A stretch of 64,000 nt of DNA from Prosopocoilus inquinatus. Taxonomy: Eukaryota > Arthropoda > Insecta > Coleoptera > Lucanidae. The position numbers were made by a program, and so were the translations under genes. The stretch is taken from assembly GCA_036172665.1 (NCBI GenBank), contig JAYKNF010000019.1, positions 451,001-515,000 on the forward strand. Reading direction: 5' to 3'. Position 1 is the first letter of the stretch. Every line of letters begins with the position of its first letter. Shown one piece after another: positions 11,801 through 25,074 of the stretch. The notes below the pieces were generated by a model. That model saw only the letters and a list, made by a program, of their open reading frames with translations, searched no databases and was not told the origin of the DNA.

Positions 11801-14800
11801 GACGGACTCCAGTAGCTCTGATGTGAGATACGACGTTCTCGGACGCAGCAGAAGCTGGAAATAGTTTTAAACGAAACAACACGTATTAGCGTTGTTCCTG
11901 GGATGTATCTAATCGATCCTTACTCATCTATCATGTTATTTGACGTTTGGACGGACTCCAGTAGCTCTGATGTGAGATACGACGTTCTCGGACGCAGCAG
12001 AAGCTGGAAATAGTTTTAAACGAAACAACACGTATTAGCGTTGTTCCTGTGATGTATCTAAACGATCCTTACTTATCTAACATGTTATTTGACGTTTGGA
12101 TGGACTCCAGTAAGTCTGATGTGAGATACAAAGTTTTTGGACGCAGCAGGAGCTGGAAATAGTTCTAAACGAAACAACACGTATTAGCGTTGTTCCTGTG
12201 CTGTATCTAATCGATCCTTACTTATCTATCATGTTATTTGACGTTTGGATGGACTCCAGTAACCCTGACGTGAGATACGATGTTCTCGGACGCAGCAGAA
12301 GCTGGAAATTTTTTTAAAAGAAACAACACGCATTAGCGTTGTTCCTGTGATGTATCTAATCGATCCTTACTCATCTATCATGTTATTTGGCGTTTCGATG
12401 GACTCCAGTAACTTAGATGTGAGATACGAAGTTCTCGGACGCAGCTGAAGCTAGAAATAGTTTTAAAGGAAACAACACGTATTAGCGTTGTTCCTGTGAT
12501 GTATCTAATCGATCCTTACTCATCTATCATGTTATTTGACGTTTGGACGGACTCCAGTAACTCGATGAGAGATTCAAAGTTCTCGGACGCAGTAGAAGCT
12601 AGAAATAGTTTTGAACGAAACAACACGTATTAGCGTTGTTCCTGTGATGTATCTAAACGATCCTTACTTATCTAACATGTTATTTGACGTTTGGATGGAC
12701 TCCAGTAAGTCTGATGTGAGATACAAAGTTTTTGGACGCAGCAGGAACTGGAAATAGTTTTAAACGAAACAACACGTATTAGCGTTGTTCCTGTGCTGTA
12801 TCTAATCGATCCTTACTTATCTATCATGTTATTTGACGTTTGGATGTACTCCAGTAACCCTGACGTGAGATACGATGTTCTCGGACGCAGCAGAAGCTGG
12901 AAATAGTTTTAAACGAAACAACACGCATTAGCGTTGTTCCTGTGATGTATCTAATCGATCCTTACTCATCTATCATGTTATTTGGCGTTTCGATGGACTC
13001 CAGTAACTTAGATGTTAGATACGAAGTTCTCGGACGCAGCTGAAGCTAGAAATAGTTTTAAACGAAACAACACGTATTAGCGTTGTTCCTGTGATGTATC
13101 TAATCGATCCTTACTCATCTATCATGTTATTTGACGTTTGGACGGACTCCAGTAACTCTGATGAGAGATTCAAAGTTCTCGGAAGCAGTAGAAGCTAGAA
13201 ATAGTTTTAAACGAAACAACACGTATTAGCGTTGTTCCTGTGCTGTGTCTAATCGATCCTTACTCATCTATCATGTTATTTGACGTTTGGACGGACTCCA
13301 GTAGCTCTGATGTGAGATACGACGTTTTCGGACGCAGCAGAAGCTGGAAATAGTTTTAAACGATACAACACGTATTAGCGTTGTTCCTGTGATGTATCTA
13401 ATCGATCCATACTCATCTATTATGTTATTTGACGTTTGGATGGACTCCAGTAACTCTGATGAGAGATACAAAGATTTCGGACGCAGCAGAAGCTGGAAAT
13501 AGTTTTGAACGAAACAACACGTATTAGCGTTGTTCCTGTGATGTATCTAAACGATCCTTACTTATCTAACATGTTATTTGAAGTTTGGATGGACTCCAGT
13601 AAGTCTGATGTGAGATACAAAGTTTTGGGACGCAGCAGGAGCTGGAAATAGTTTTAAACGAAACAACACGTATTAGCGTTGTTCCTGTGCTGTATCTAAT
13701 CGATCCTTACTTATCTATCATGTTATTTGGCGTTTCGATGGACTCCAGTAACTCTGATGTGAGATACGACGTTTTCGGACGCAGCAGAAACTGGAAATAG
13801 TTTTAAACGAATCAACACACATTAGCGATGTTCCTGTGATGTATCTAATCGATCCTTACTCATCTATCATGTTATTTTACGTTTGGATGGACTCCAGTAA
13901 CTCTGATGTGAGATACAAAGTTTTTGGACGCAGCAGAAGCTGGAAATAGTTTTGAACGAAACAACACGTATTAGCGTTGTTCCTGTGATGTATCTAATCG
14001 ATCCTTACTCATCTATAATGTTATTTGGCGTTTCGATAGACCCCAGTAACTTTGATGTGAGATACGAAGTTCTCGGACACAGCTGAAGCTGGAAATAATT
14101 TTAAATGAAACAACACGTATTAGCGTTGTTCCTGTGATGTATCTAATCGATCCTTACTCATCTATAATGTTATTTGGCGTTTCAAAAGACTCCAGTAACT
14201 TTGATGTGAGATACGATGTTCTCGGACGCAGCTGAAGCTGGAAATAATTTTAAATGAAACAACACGTATTAGCGTTGTTCCTGTGATGTATCTAATCGAT
14301 CCTTACTCATCTATCATGTTATTTGGCATTTCGATGGACTCCAGTAGCTCTGATGTGAGATACGACGTTCTCGGACGCAGCAGAAGCTGGAAATAGTTTT
14401 AAACGAAACAACACGCATTAGCGTTGTTCCTGTGCTGTATCTAATCGATCCTTACTCATCTATCATGTTATTTGGCGTTTCGACGGACTCCAGTAGCTCT
14501 GATGTGAGATACGACGTTTTCGGACGCAGCAGAAACTGGAAATAGTTTTAAACGAATCAACACACATTAGCGATGTTCCTGTGATGTATCTAATCGATCC
14601 TTACTCATCTATCATGTTATTTTACGTTTGGATGGACTCCAGTAACTCTGATGTGAGATACAAAGTTTTTGGACGCAGCAGAAGCTGGAAATAGTTTTGA
14701 ACGAAACAACACGTATTAGCGTTGTTCCTGTGATGTATCTAATCGATCCTTACCCATCTATAATGTTATTTGGCGTTTCGATAGACTCCAGTAACTTTGA

Positions 14801-16204
14801 TGTGAGATACGAAGTTCTCGGACGCAGCTGAAGCTGGAAATAATTTTAAATGAAACAACACGTATTAGCGTTGTTCCTGTGATGTATCTAATCTATCCTT
14901 ACTCATCTATCATGTTATTTGGCGTTTCGATGGACTCCAGTAACTTTGATGTTAGATACGAAGTTCTCGGACGAAGCTGAAGCTGGAAATAGTTTTAAAT
15001 GAAACAACATGTATTAGCGTTGTTCCTGTGATGAATCTAATCGATCCTTACTCATCTATCATGTTATTTGGCGTTTCGATGGGCTCCAGTAGCTCTGATG
15101 TGAGATACGACGTTTTCGGACGCAGCAGAAGCTGGAAATAGTTTTAAACGAAACAACACGCATTAGCGTTCTTCCTGTGATGTATCTAATCGATCCTTAC
15201 TCATCTATCATGTTATTTGGCGTTTCGATGGACTCCAGTAGCTCTGATGTGAGATACGACGTTTTCGGACGCAGCAGAAGCTGGAAATAGTTTTAAACGA
15301 AACAACACGCATTAGCGTTGTCCCTGTGATGTATCTAATCGATCCTTACTCATCTATTATGTTATTTGGCGTTTCGATGGACTCCAGTAACTTTGATGTG
15401 AGATACGAAGTTCTCGGACGCAGCTGAAGCTGGAAATAGTTTTAAACGAAACAACACGTATTAGCGTTGTTCCTGTGCTGTATCTAATCGATCCTTACTT
15501 ATCTATCATATTATTTGACGTTTCGATGGACTCCAGTAACTCTGATGTGAGATACGAAATTTTCGGACGCAGCAGAAGCTGGAAATAGTTTTAAACGAAA
15601 CAACACGCATTAGCGATGTTCCTGTGATGTATCTAATCGATCCTTACTCATCTATCATGTTATTTGACGTTTGGATGGACTCCAGTAACTCTGATGAGAG
15701 ATACAAAGATTTCGGACGCAGCAGAAGCTGGAAATAGTTTTGAACGAAACGACACATATTAGCGTTGTTCCTGTGATGTATCTAAACGATCCTTACTTAT
15801 CTAACATGTTATTTGACGTTTGGATGGACTCCAGTAGCTCTGATGTAAGATACAAAGATTTCGGACGCAGCAGAAGCTGGAAATAGTTTTGAACGAAACG
15901 ACACATATTAGCGTTGTTCCTGTGATGTATCTAAACGATCCTTACTTATCTAACATGTTATTTGACGTTTGGATGGACTCCAGTAGCTCTGATGTGAGAT
16001 ACGACGTTTTCGGACGCAGCAGAAGCTGGAAATAGTTTTAAACGAAACAACACGCATTAGCGTTGTTCCTGTGATGTATCTAATCGATCCTTACTCATCT
16101 ATTATGTTATTTGGCATTTCGATGGACTCCAGTAACTTTGATGTGAGATACGAAGTTCTCGGACGGAGCTGAAGCTAGAAATAGTTTTAAACGAAACAAC
16201 ACGC

Positions 16205-18989
16205 ATTAGCGTTGTTCCTGTGATGTATCTAATCGATCCTTACTCATCTATCATGTTATTTGGCGTTTCGATGGACTTCAGTAGCTCTGATGTGAGATAC
16301 GAAGTTTTCGGACGCAGCAGAAGCTGGAAATAGTTTTAAACGAAGCAACACGCATTAGCGTTGTTCCTGTGATGTATCTAATCGATCCTTACTCATCTAT
16401 CATGTTATTTGGCATTTCGATGGACTCCAGTAACTTTGATGTGAGATACGAAGTTCTCGGACGCAGCTGAAGCTGGAAATAGTTTTAAATGAAACAACAC
16501 GTATTAGCGTTGTTCCTGTGATGTATCTAATCGATCCTTACTCATCTATCATGTTATTTGGCGTTTCGATGGACTCCAGTAGCTCTGATGTGAGATCCGA
16601 CGTTTTCTGAGGCAGCAGAAGCTGGAAACAGTTTTAAACGAAACAACACGCATTAGCGTTGTTCCTGTGATGTATCTAATCGATCCTTACTCATCTATCA
16701 TGTTATTTGGCGTTTCGATGGAATCCAGTAACTTAGATGTGAGATACGAAGTTCTCGGACGGAGCTGAAGCTAGAAATAGTTTTAAACGAAACAACACGC
16801 ATTAGCGTTGTTCCTGTGTAGTATCTAATCGATCCCTACTTATCTATCATGTTATTTGACATTTCGATGGACTCCAGTAACTCTGATGTGATATACGACG
16901 TTTTCGGACGCAGCAGCAGCTGGAAATAGTTTTAAACGAAACAACACATATTAGCGTTGTTCCTGTGATGTATCTAATCGATCCTTACTCATCTATCATG
17001 TTATTTGACGTTTGGACGGACTCCAGTAACTCTGATGTGAGATACAAAGTTATCGGACGCAGCAGAAGCTAGAAATAGTTTTGAACGAAACAACACGTAT
17101 TAGCGTTGTTCTTGTGCTGTATCTAATCGATCCTTACTTATCTATCATGTTATTTGACGTTTCGATGGACTCCAGTATCTCTGATGTGAGATACGACGTT
17201 TTCGGACGCAGCAGAAGCTGGAAATAGTTTTAAACGATACAACACGTATTAGCGTTGTTCCTGTGATGTATCTAATCGATCCATACTCATCTATTATGTT
17301 ATTTGACGTTTGGATGGACTCCAGTAACTCTGATGAGAGATACAAAGATTTCGGACGCAGCAGAAGCTGGAAATAGTTTTGAACGAAACACACACGTATT
17401 AGCGTTGTTCCTGTGATGTATCTAAACGATCCTTACTTATCTAACATGTTATTTGAAGTTTGGATGGACTCCAGTAAGTCTGATGTGAGATACAAAGTTT
17501 TGGGACGCAGCAGGAGCTGGAAATAGTTTTAAACGAAACAACACGTATTAGCGTTGTTCCTGTGCTGTATCTAATCGATCCTTACTTATCTATCATGTTA
17601 TTTGACGTTTCTATGGACTCCAGTAACTCTGATGTGAGATACGACGTTTTCGGACGCAGCAGAAACTGGAAATAGTTTTAAACGAAACAACACACATTAG
17701 CGATGTTCCTGTGATGTATCTAATCGATCCTTACTCATCTATAATGTTATTTGGCGTTTCGATAGACTCCAGTAGCTCTGATGTGAGATACGACGTTTTC
17801 GGACGCAGCAGAAGCTGGAAATAGTTTTAAACGAAACAACACGCATTAGCGTTGTTCCTGTGATGTATCTAATCGATCCTTACTCATCTATCATGTTATT
17901 TGGCGTTTCGATGGACTCCAGTAGCTCTGATGTGAGATACGACGTTTTCGGACGCAGCAGAAGCTGGAAATAGTTTTAAACGAAACAACACGCATTAGCG
18001 TTGTTCCTGTGATGTATCTAATCGATCCTTACTCATCTATCATGTTATTTGGCGTTTCGATAGAGCTGGAAATAGTTTTAAACGAAACAACACGTATTAG
18101 CGTTGTGCCTGTGCTGTATCTAATCGATCCTTACTCATACATCATGTTACTTGGCGTTTCGATGGACTCCAGTAGCTCTGATGGGAGATACGACGTTTTC
18201 GGACGCAGCAGAAGCTGGAAATAGTTTTAAACGAAACAACACGCATTAGCGTTGTTCCTGTGATGTATCTAATCGATCCTTACTCATCTATCATGTTATT
18301 TGGCGTTTCGATGGACTCCAGTAACTTTGATGTAAGATACGAAGTTCTCGGACGCAGCTGAAGCTGGAAATAGTTTTAAATGAAACAACACGTATTAGCG
18401 TTGTTCCTGTGATGTATCTAATCGATCCTTACTCATCTATCATGTTATTTGACGTTTGGACGGACTCCAGTAACTCTGATGAGAGATACAAAGTTCTCGG
18501 ACGCAGTAGAAGCTGGAAATAGTTTTGAACGAAACAACACGTATTAGCGTTGTTCCTGTGATGTATCTAAACGATCCTTACTTATCTAACATGTTATTTG
18601 ACGTTTGGATGGACTCCAGTAAGTCTGATGTGAGATACAAAGTTCTTGGACGCAGCAGGAGCTGGAAATAGTTTTAAACGAAACAACACGTATTAGCGTT
18701 GTTCCTGTGCTGTATCTAATCGATCCTTACTCATATATCATGTTATTTGGCGTTTCGATGGACTCCAGTATCTCTGATGTGAGATACGATGTTTTCGGGC
18801 GCAGCAGAAGCTGGAAATAGTTTTAAACGAAACAACACGTATTAGCGTTGTTCCTGTGATGTATCTAATCGATCCTTACTCATCTATAATGTTATTTGAC
18901 GTTTGGATGGACTCCAGTAACTCTAATGAGAGATACAAAGATTTCGGACGCAGCAGAAGCTGGAAATAGTTTTGAACGAAACAACACCT
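16205..18989 (+). repeat. 2785-bp duplication unit, first copy
   Basis: This stretch is followed directly by a copy of itself starting at 18990. Markers include GACTTCAGTAGCTCTG (16274 and 19059), CGAAACACACACG with one extra base (17385 and 20170) and the 102-bp truncated monomer (18030 and 20368). The unit equals 19 monomers minus 46 bp: the truncated monomer costs 47 bp and the extra base adds one. Confidence 0.9.
18030..18131 (+). repeat. Truncated 102-bp monomer
   Basis: The monomer lacks 47 bp: GGCGTTTCGATAG joins straight to AGCTGGAAATAG at about 18060-18066, skipping the segment from GACTCCAG to CGCAGCAG. The same truncation recurs at 20368-20469, in the second copy of the 2785-bp unit, so it arose once and was duplicated. 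Confidence 0.93.
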
Positions 18990-21218
18990 ATTAGCGTTGT
19001 TCCTGTGATGTATCTAATCGATCCTTACTCATCTATCATGTTATTTGGCGTTTCGATGGACTTCAGTAGCTCTGATGTGAGATACGAAGTTTTCGGACGC
19101 AGCAGAAGCTGGAAATAGTTTTAAACGAAGCAACACGCATTAGCGTTGTTCCTGTGATGTATCTAATCGATCCTTACTCATCTATCATGTTATTTGGCAT
19201 TTCGATGGACTCCAGTAACTTTGATGTGAGATACGAAGTTCTCGGACGCAGCTGAAGCTTGAAATAGTTTTAAATGAAACAACACGTATTAGCGTTGTTC
19301 CTGTGATGTATCTAATCGATCCTTACTCATCTATCATGTTATTTGGCGTTTCGATGGACTCCAGTAGCTCTGATGTGAGATACGACGTTTTCTGAGGCAG
19401 CAGAAGCTGGAAACAGTTTTAAACGAAACAACACGCATTAGCTTTGTTCCTGTGATGTATCTAATCGATCCTTACTCATCTATCATGTTATTTGGCGTTT
19501 CGATGGAATCCAGTAACTTAGATGTGAGATACGAAGTTCTCGGACGGAGCTGAAGCTAGAAATAGTTTTAAACGAAACAACACGCATTAGCGTTGTTCCT
19601 GTGTAGTATCTAATCGATCCTTACTTATCTATCATGTTATTTGACATTTCGATGGACTCCAGTAACTCTGATGTGATATACGACGTTTTCGGACGCAGCA
19701 GCAGCTGGAAATAGTTTTAAAGGAAACAACACATATTAGCGTTGTTCCTGTGATGTATCTAATCGATCCTTACTCATCTATCATGTTATTTGACGTTTGG
19801 ACGGACTCCAGTAACTCTGATGTGAGATACAAAGTTATCGGACGCAGCAGAAGCTAGAAATAGTTTTGAACGAAACAACACGTATTAGCGTTGTTCCTGT
19901 GCTGTATCTAATCGATCCTTACTTATCTATCATGTTATTTGACGTTTCGATGGACTCCAGTATCTCTGATGTGAGATACGACGTTTTCGGACGCAGCAGA
20001 AGCTGGAAATAGTTTTAAACGATACAACACGTATTAGCGTTGTTCCTGTGATGTATCTAATCGATCCATACTCATCTATTATGTTATTTGACGTTTGGAT
20101 GGACTCCAGTAACTCTGATGAGAGATACAAAGATTTCGGACGCAGCAGAAGCTGGAAATAGTTTTGAACGAAACACACACGTATTAGCGTTGTTCCTGTG
20201 ATGTATCTAAACGATCCTTACTTATCTAACATGTTATTTGAAGTTTGGATGGACTCCAGTAGCTCTGATGTGAGATACGACGTTTTCGGACGCAGCAGAA
20301 GCTGGAAATAGTTTTAAACGAAACAACACGCATTAGCGTTGTTCCTGTGATGTATCTAATCGATCCTTACTCATATATCATGTTATTTGGCGTTTCGATA
20401 GAGCTGGAAATAGTTTTAAACGAAACAACACGTATTAGCATTGTGCCTGTGCTGTATCTAATCGATCCTTACTCATACATCATGTTACTTGGCGTTTCGA
20501 TGGACTCCAGTAGCTCTGATGTGAGATACGACGTTTTCGGACGCAGCAGAAGCTGGAAATAGTTTTAAACGAAACAACACGCATTAGCGTTGTTCCTGTG
20601 ATGTATCTAATCGATCCTTACTCATCTATCATGTTATTTGGCGTTTCGATGGACTCCAGTAACTTTGATGTAAGATACGAAGTTCTCGGACGCAGCTGAA
20701 GCTGGAAATAGTTTTAAATGAAACAACACGTATTAGCGTTGTTCCTGTGATGTATCTAATCGATCCTTACTCATCTATCATGTTATTTGACGTTTGGACG
20801 GACTCCAGTAACTCTGATGAGAGATACAAAGTTCTCGGACGCAGTAGAAGCTGGAAATAGTTTTGAACGAAACAACACGTATTAGCGTTGTTCCTGTGAT
20901 GTATCTAAACGATCCTTACTTATCTAACATGTTATTTGACGTTTGGATGGACTCCAGTAAGTCTGATGTGAGATACAAAGTTCTTGGACGCAGCAGGAGC
21001 TGGAAATAGTTTTAAACGAAACAACACGTATTAGCGTTGTTCCTGTGCTGTATCTAATCGATCCTTACTCATATATCATGTTATTTGGCGTTTCGATGGA
21101 CTCCAGTAACTCTGATGTGAGATACGACGTTTTCGGGCGCAGCAGAAGCTGGAAGTAGTTTTAAACGAAACAACACGTATTAGCGTTGTTCCTGTGATGT
21201 ATGTAATCGATCCTTACT
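18990..21218 (+). repeat. 2785-bp duplication unit, second copy with three monomers lost
   Basis: This copies 16205 to about 18880. Up to about 20255 the step is 2785 bp; after that it is 2338 bp. Exactly 447 bp, three monomers, were lost where GGACTCCAGT joins AGCTCTGATG at about 20260. The match fades at about 21218, where a different block, again with the CGATACAAC marker (21464), takes over. Confidence 0.88.
20368..20469 (+). repeat. Truncated 102-bp monomer, duplicate copy
   Basis: The same 47-bp internal loss as at 18030-18131, with TTTCGATAGAGCTGG as the joint. It lies at the expected place in the second copy of the 2785-bp duplication. Confidence 0.92.
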
Positions 21219-21661
21219 CATCTATCATGTTATTTGACGTTTGGACGGACTCCAGTAACTCTGATGTGAGATACAGAGTTATCGGACGCAGCAGAAGCTA
21301 GAAATAGTTTTGAACGAAACAACACGTATTAGCGTTGTTCCTGTGCTGTATCTAATCGATCCTTACTTATCTATCATGTTATTTGACGTTTCGATGGACT
21401 CCAGTATCTCTGATGTGAGATACGACGTTTTCGGACGCAGCAGAAGCTGGAAATAGTTTTAAACGATACAACACGTATTAGCGTTGTTCCTGTGATGTAT
21501 CTAATCGATCCATACTCATCTATTATGTTATTTGACGTTTGGATGGACTCCAGTAACTCTGATGAGAGATACAAAGATTTCGGACGCAGCAGAAGCTGGA
21601 AATAGTTTTGAACGAAACAACACGTATTAGCGTTGTTCCTGTGATGTATCTAAACGATCCT

Positions 21662-21712
21662 TACTTATCTAACATGTTATTTGAAGTTTGGATGGAGTAT
21701 CTAATCGATCCT
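21662..21712 (+). repeat. 51-bp truncated monomer at an out-of-register junction
   Basis: TTTGGATGGA (ending 21696) joins GTATCTAATCGATCC (from 21697). This leaves only 51 bp between successive monomer starts, a loss of 98 bp. At most one base of homology is visible at the joint, and only if the partner was a TGTAGTATC variant. The 1663-bp repeated unit begins exactly at 21697, so this joint is the left edge of an inserted or amplified block. Confidence 0.88.
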
Positions 21713-23359
21713 TACTCATCTATCATGTTATTTGACGTTTGGATGGACTCCAGTAACTCTGATGGGTGATACAAAGATTTCGGACGCAGCAGAAGCTGGA
21801 AATAGTTTTGAACTAAACAACACGTATTAGCGTTGTTCCTGTGATGTATCTAAACGATCCTTACTTATCTAACATGTTATTTGACGTTTGGATGGACTGC
21901 AGTAAGTCTGATGTGAGATACAAAGTTTTGGGACGCAGCAGGAGCTGGAAATAGTTTTAAATGAAACAACACGTATTAGCGTTGTTCCTGTGATGTATCT
22001 AATCGATCCTTACTCATCTATCATGTTATTTGACCTTTGGATGGACTCCAGTAACCCTGACGTGAGATACGATGTTCTCGGACGCAGCAGAAGCTGGAAA
22101 TAGTTTTAAACGAAACAACACGTATTAGCGTTGTTCCTGTGATGTATCTAATCGATCCTTACTCATCTATCATGTTATTTGACGTTTGGATGGACTCCAA
22201 TATCCCTGACGTGAGATACGAAGTTCTCGGACGCAGCAGAAGCTGGAAATAGTTTTAAACGAAACAACACGTATTAGCGTTGTTCCTGTGATGTATCTAA
22301 TCGATCCTTACTCATCTATTCTAATGGATCCTTACTCATATATCATGTTATTTGGCGTTTCGATGGACTCCAGTAGCTCTGATGTGAGATACGACGTTTT
22401 CGGACGCAGCAGAAGCTGGAAATAGTTTTAAACGAAACAACACGCATTAGCGTTGTTCCTGTGATGTATCTAATCGATCCTTACTTATCTATCATGTTAT
22501 TTGACGTTTGGATGGACTTCAGTAACTCTGATGTGATATACGACGTTTTCGGACGCAGCAGCAGCTGGAAATAGTTTTAAACGAAACAACACATATTAGC
22601 TTTATTCCTGTGATGTACATAATCGATCCTTACTCATCTATCATGTTATTTGACGTTTGGACGGACTCCAGTAACTCTGATGTGAGATACAAATTTATCG
22701 GACGCAGCAGAAGCTGGAAATAGTTTTGAACGAAACAACACGTATTAGCGTTGTTCCTGTGCTGTATCTAATCGATCCTTACTTATCTATCATGTTATTT
22801 GACGTTTGGATGGACTCCAGTAACTCTAATGTGAGATACGAAATTTTCGGACGCAGCAGAAGCTGGAAATAGTTTTGAACGAAACAACACGTATTAGCGT
22901 TGTTCCTGTGATGTATCTAATCGATCCTTACTTATCTATCATGTTATTTGACGTTTCGATGGACTCCAGTATCTCTGATGTGAGATACGACGTTTTCGGA
23001 CGCAGCAGAAGCTGGAAATAGTTTTAAACGATACAACACGTATTAGCGTTGTTCCTGTGATGTATCTAATCGATCCATACTCATCTATTATGTTATTTGA
23101 CGTTTGGATGGACTCCAGTAACCCTGACGTGAGATACGATGTTCTCGGACGCAGCAGAAGCTGGAAATAGTTTTAAACGAAACAACACGTATTAGCGTTG
23201 TTCCTGTGATGTATCTAATCGATCCTTACTAATCTATCATGTTATTTGACGTTTGGATGGACTCCAATATCCCTGACGTGAGATACGAAGTTCTCGGACG
23301 CAGCAGAAGCTGGAAATAGTTTTAAACGAAACAACACGTATTAGCGTTGTTCCTGTGAT
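21697..23359 (+). repeat. 1663-bp higher-order unit, copy 1
   Basis: Eleven monomers plus a 24-bp internal duplication make 1663 bp, and the next 1663 bp repeat it. Shared rare marks at a constant step include GATGGGTGATAC (21761, 23424), GACTGCAGTAAGTCTG, GACCTTTGGATGG, CCAATATCCCTGACG, GATGTACATAATCGA (22613, 24276) and TTACTAATCTATC (23226, 24889). Few mismatches were seen. Confidence 0.92.
22297..22344 (+). repeat. 24-bp internal tandem duplication in a monomer (site 1)
   Basis: CTAATCGATCCTTACTCATC plus TATT at 22297-22320 is followed by a near copy, CTAATGGATCCTTACTCATA plus TATC. The result is a 173-bp monomer. The diagnostic CTAATGG recurs at 23984, 25051 and 26269. Confidence 0.92.
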
Positions 23360-25022
23360 GTATCTAATCGATCCTTACTCATCTATCATGTTATTTGACG
23401 TTTGGATGGACTCCAGTAACTCTGATGGGTGATACAAAGATTTCGGACGCAGCAGAAGCTGGAAATAGTTTTGAACTAAACAACACGTATTAGCGTTGTT
23501 CCTGTGATGTATCTAAACGATCCTTACTTATCTAACATGTTATTTGACGTTTGGATGGACTGCAGTAAGTCTGATGTGAGATACAAAGTTTTGGGACGCA
23601 GCAGGAGCTGGAAATAGTTTTAAATGAAACAACACGTATTAGCGTTGTTCCTGTGATGTATCTAATCGATCCTTACTCATCTATCATGTTATTTGACCTT
23701 TGGATGGACTCCAGTAACCCTGACGTGAGATACGATGTTCTCGGACGCAGCAGAAGCTGGAAATAGTTTTAAACGAAACAACACGTATTAGCGTTGTTCC
23801 TGTGATGTATCTAATCGATCCTTACTCATCTATCATGTTATTTGACGTTTGGATGGACTCCAATATCCCTGACGTGAGATACGAAGTTCTCGGACGCAGC
23901 AGAAGCTGGAAATAGTTTTAAACGAAACAACACGTATTAGCGTTGTTCCTGTGATGTATCTAATCGATCCTTACTCATCTATCCTAATGGATCCTTACTC
24001 ATATATCATGTTATTTGGCGTTTCGATGGACTCCAGTAGCTCTGATGTGAGATACGACGTTTACGGACGCAGCAGAAGCTGGAAATAGTTTTAAACGAAA
24101 CAACACGCATTAGCGTTGTTCCTGTGATGTATCTAATCGATCCTTACTTATCTATCATGTTATTTGACGTTTGGATGGACTTCAGTAACTCTGATGTGAT
24201 ATACGACGTTTTCGGACGCAGCAGCAGCTGGAAATAGTTTTAAACGAAACAACACATATTAGCTTTATTCCTGTGATGTACATAATCGATCCTTACTCAT
24301 CTATCATGATATTTGACGTTTGGACGGACTCCAGTAACTCTGATGTGAGATACAAATTTATCGGACGCAGCAGAAGCTGGAAATAGTTTTGAAAGAAACA
24401 ACACGTATTAGCGTTGTTCCTGTGCTGTATCTAATCGATCCTTACTTATCTATCATGTTATTTGACGTTTGGATGGACTCCAGTAACTCTAATGTGAGAT
24501 ACGAAATTTTCGGACGCAGCAGAAGCTGGAAATAGTTTTGAACGAAACAACACGTATTAGCGTTGTTCCTGTGATGTATCTAATCGATCCTTACTTATCT
24601 ATCATGTTATTTGACGTTTCGATGGACTCCAGTATCTCTGATGTGAGATACGACGTTTTCGGACGCAGCAGAAGCTGGAAATAGTTTTAAACGATACAAC
24701 ACGTATTAGCGTTGTTCCTGTGATGTATCTAATCGATCCATACTCATCTATTATGTTATTTGACGTTTGGATGGACTCCAGTAACCCTGACGTGAGATAC
24801 GATGTTCTCGGACGCAGCAGAAGCTGGAAATAGTTTTAAACGAAACAACACGTATTAGCGTTGTTCCTGTGATGTATCTAATCGATCCTTACTAATCTAT
24901 CATGTTATTTGACGTTTGGATGGACTCCAATATCCCTGACGTGAGATACGAAGTTCTCGGACGCAGCAGAAGCTGGAAATAGTTTTAAACGAAACAACAC
25001 GTATTAGCATTGTTCCTGTGAT
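23360..25022 (+). repeat. 1663-bp higher-order unit, copy 2
   Basis: This follows copy 1 without a gap and reproduces its marker order. Small differences include CATGATATTTGACG near 24306, GTTTACGG near 24059 and CATTGTTCC near 25009. From about 25023 a further partial copy starts in a different register of the unit, resembling 22293 onward. Confidence 0.9.
23960..24007 (+). repeat. 24-bp internal tandem duplication (site 2)
   Basis: The same duplication 1663 bp (11 monomers + 24) downstream of site 1, in copy 2 of the 1663-bp unit. The first half ends TATC here instead of TATT. Confidence 0.92.
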
Positions 25023-25026
25023 GTAT

Positions 25027-25074
25027 CTAATCGATCCTTACTCATCTATTCTAATGGATCCTTACTCATATATC
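25027..25074 (+). repeat. 24-bp internal tandem duplication (site 3)
   Basis: The same duplication 1067 bp (7 monomers + 24) after site 2. Its first half ends TATT as at site 1, so this block resembles copy 1 more than copy 2. Confidence 0.92.

Noticed and set aside
8653..21574. Minus-strand open frames of 66-82 codons at 8653, 13271, 17145, 19930 and 21374
   Set aside because: They are the same stretch of satellite haplotype read in the same frame, with near-identical translations and no start context. They vanish wherever a monomer indel or variant adds a stop.
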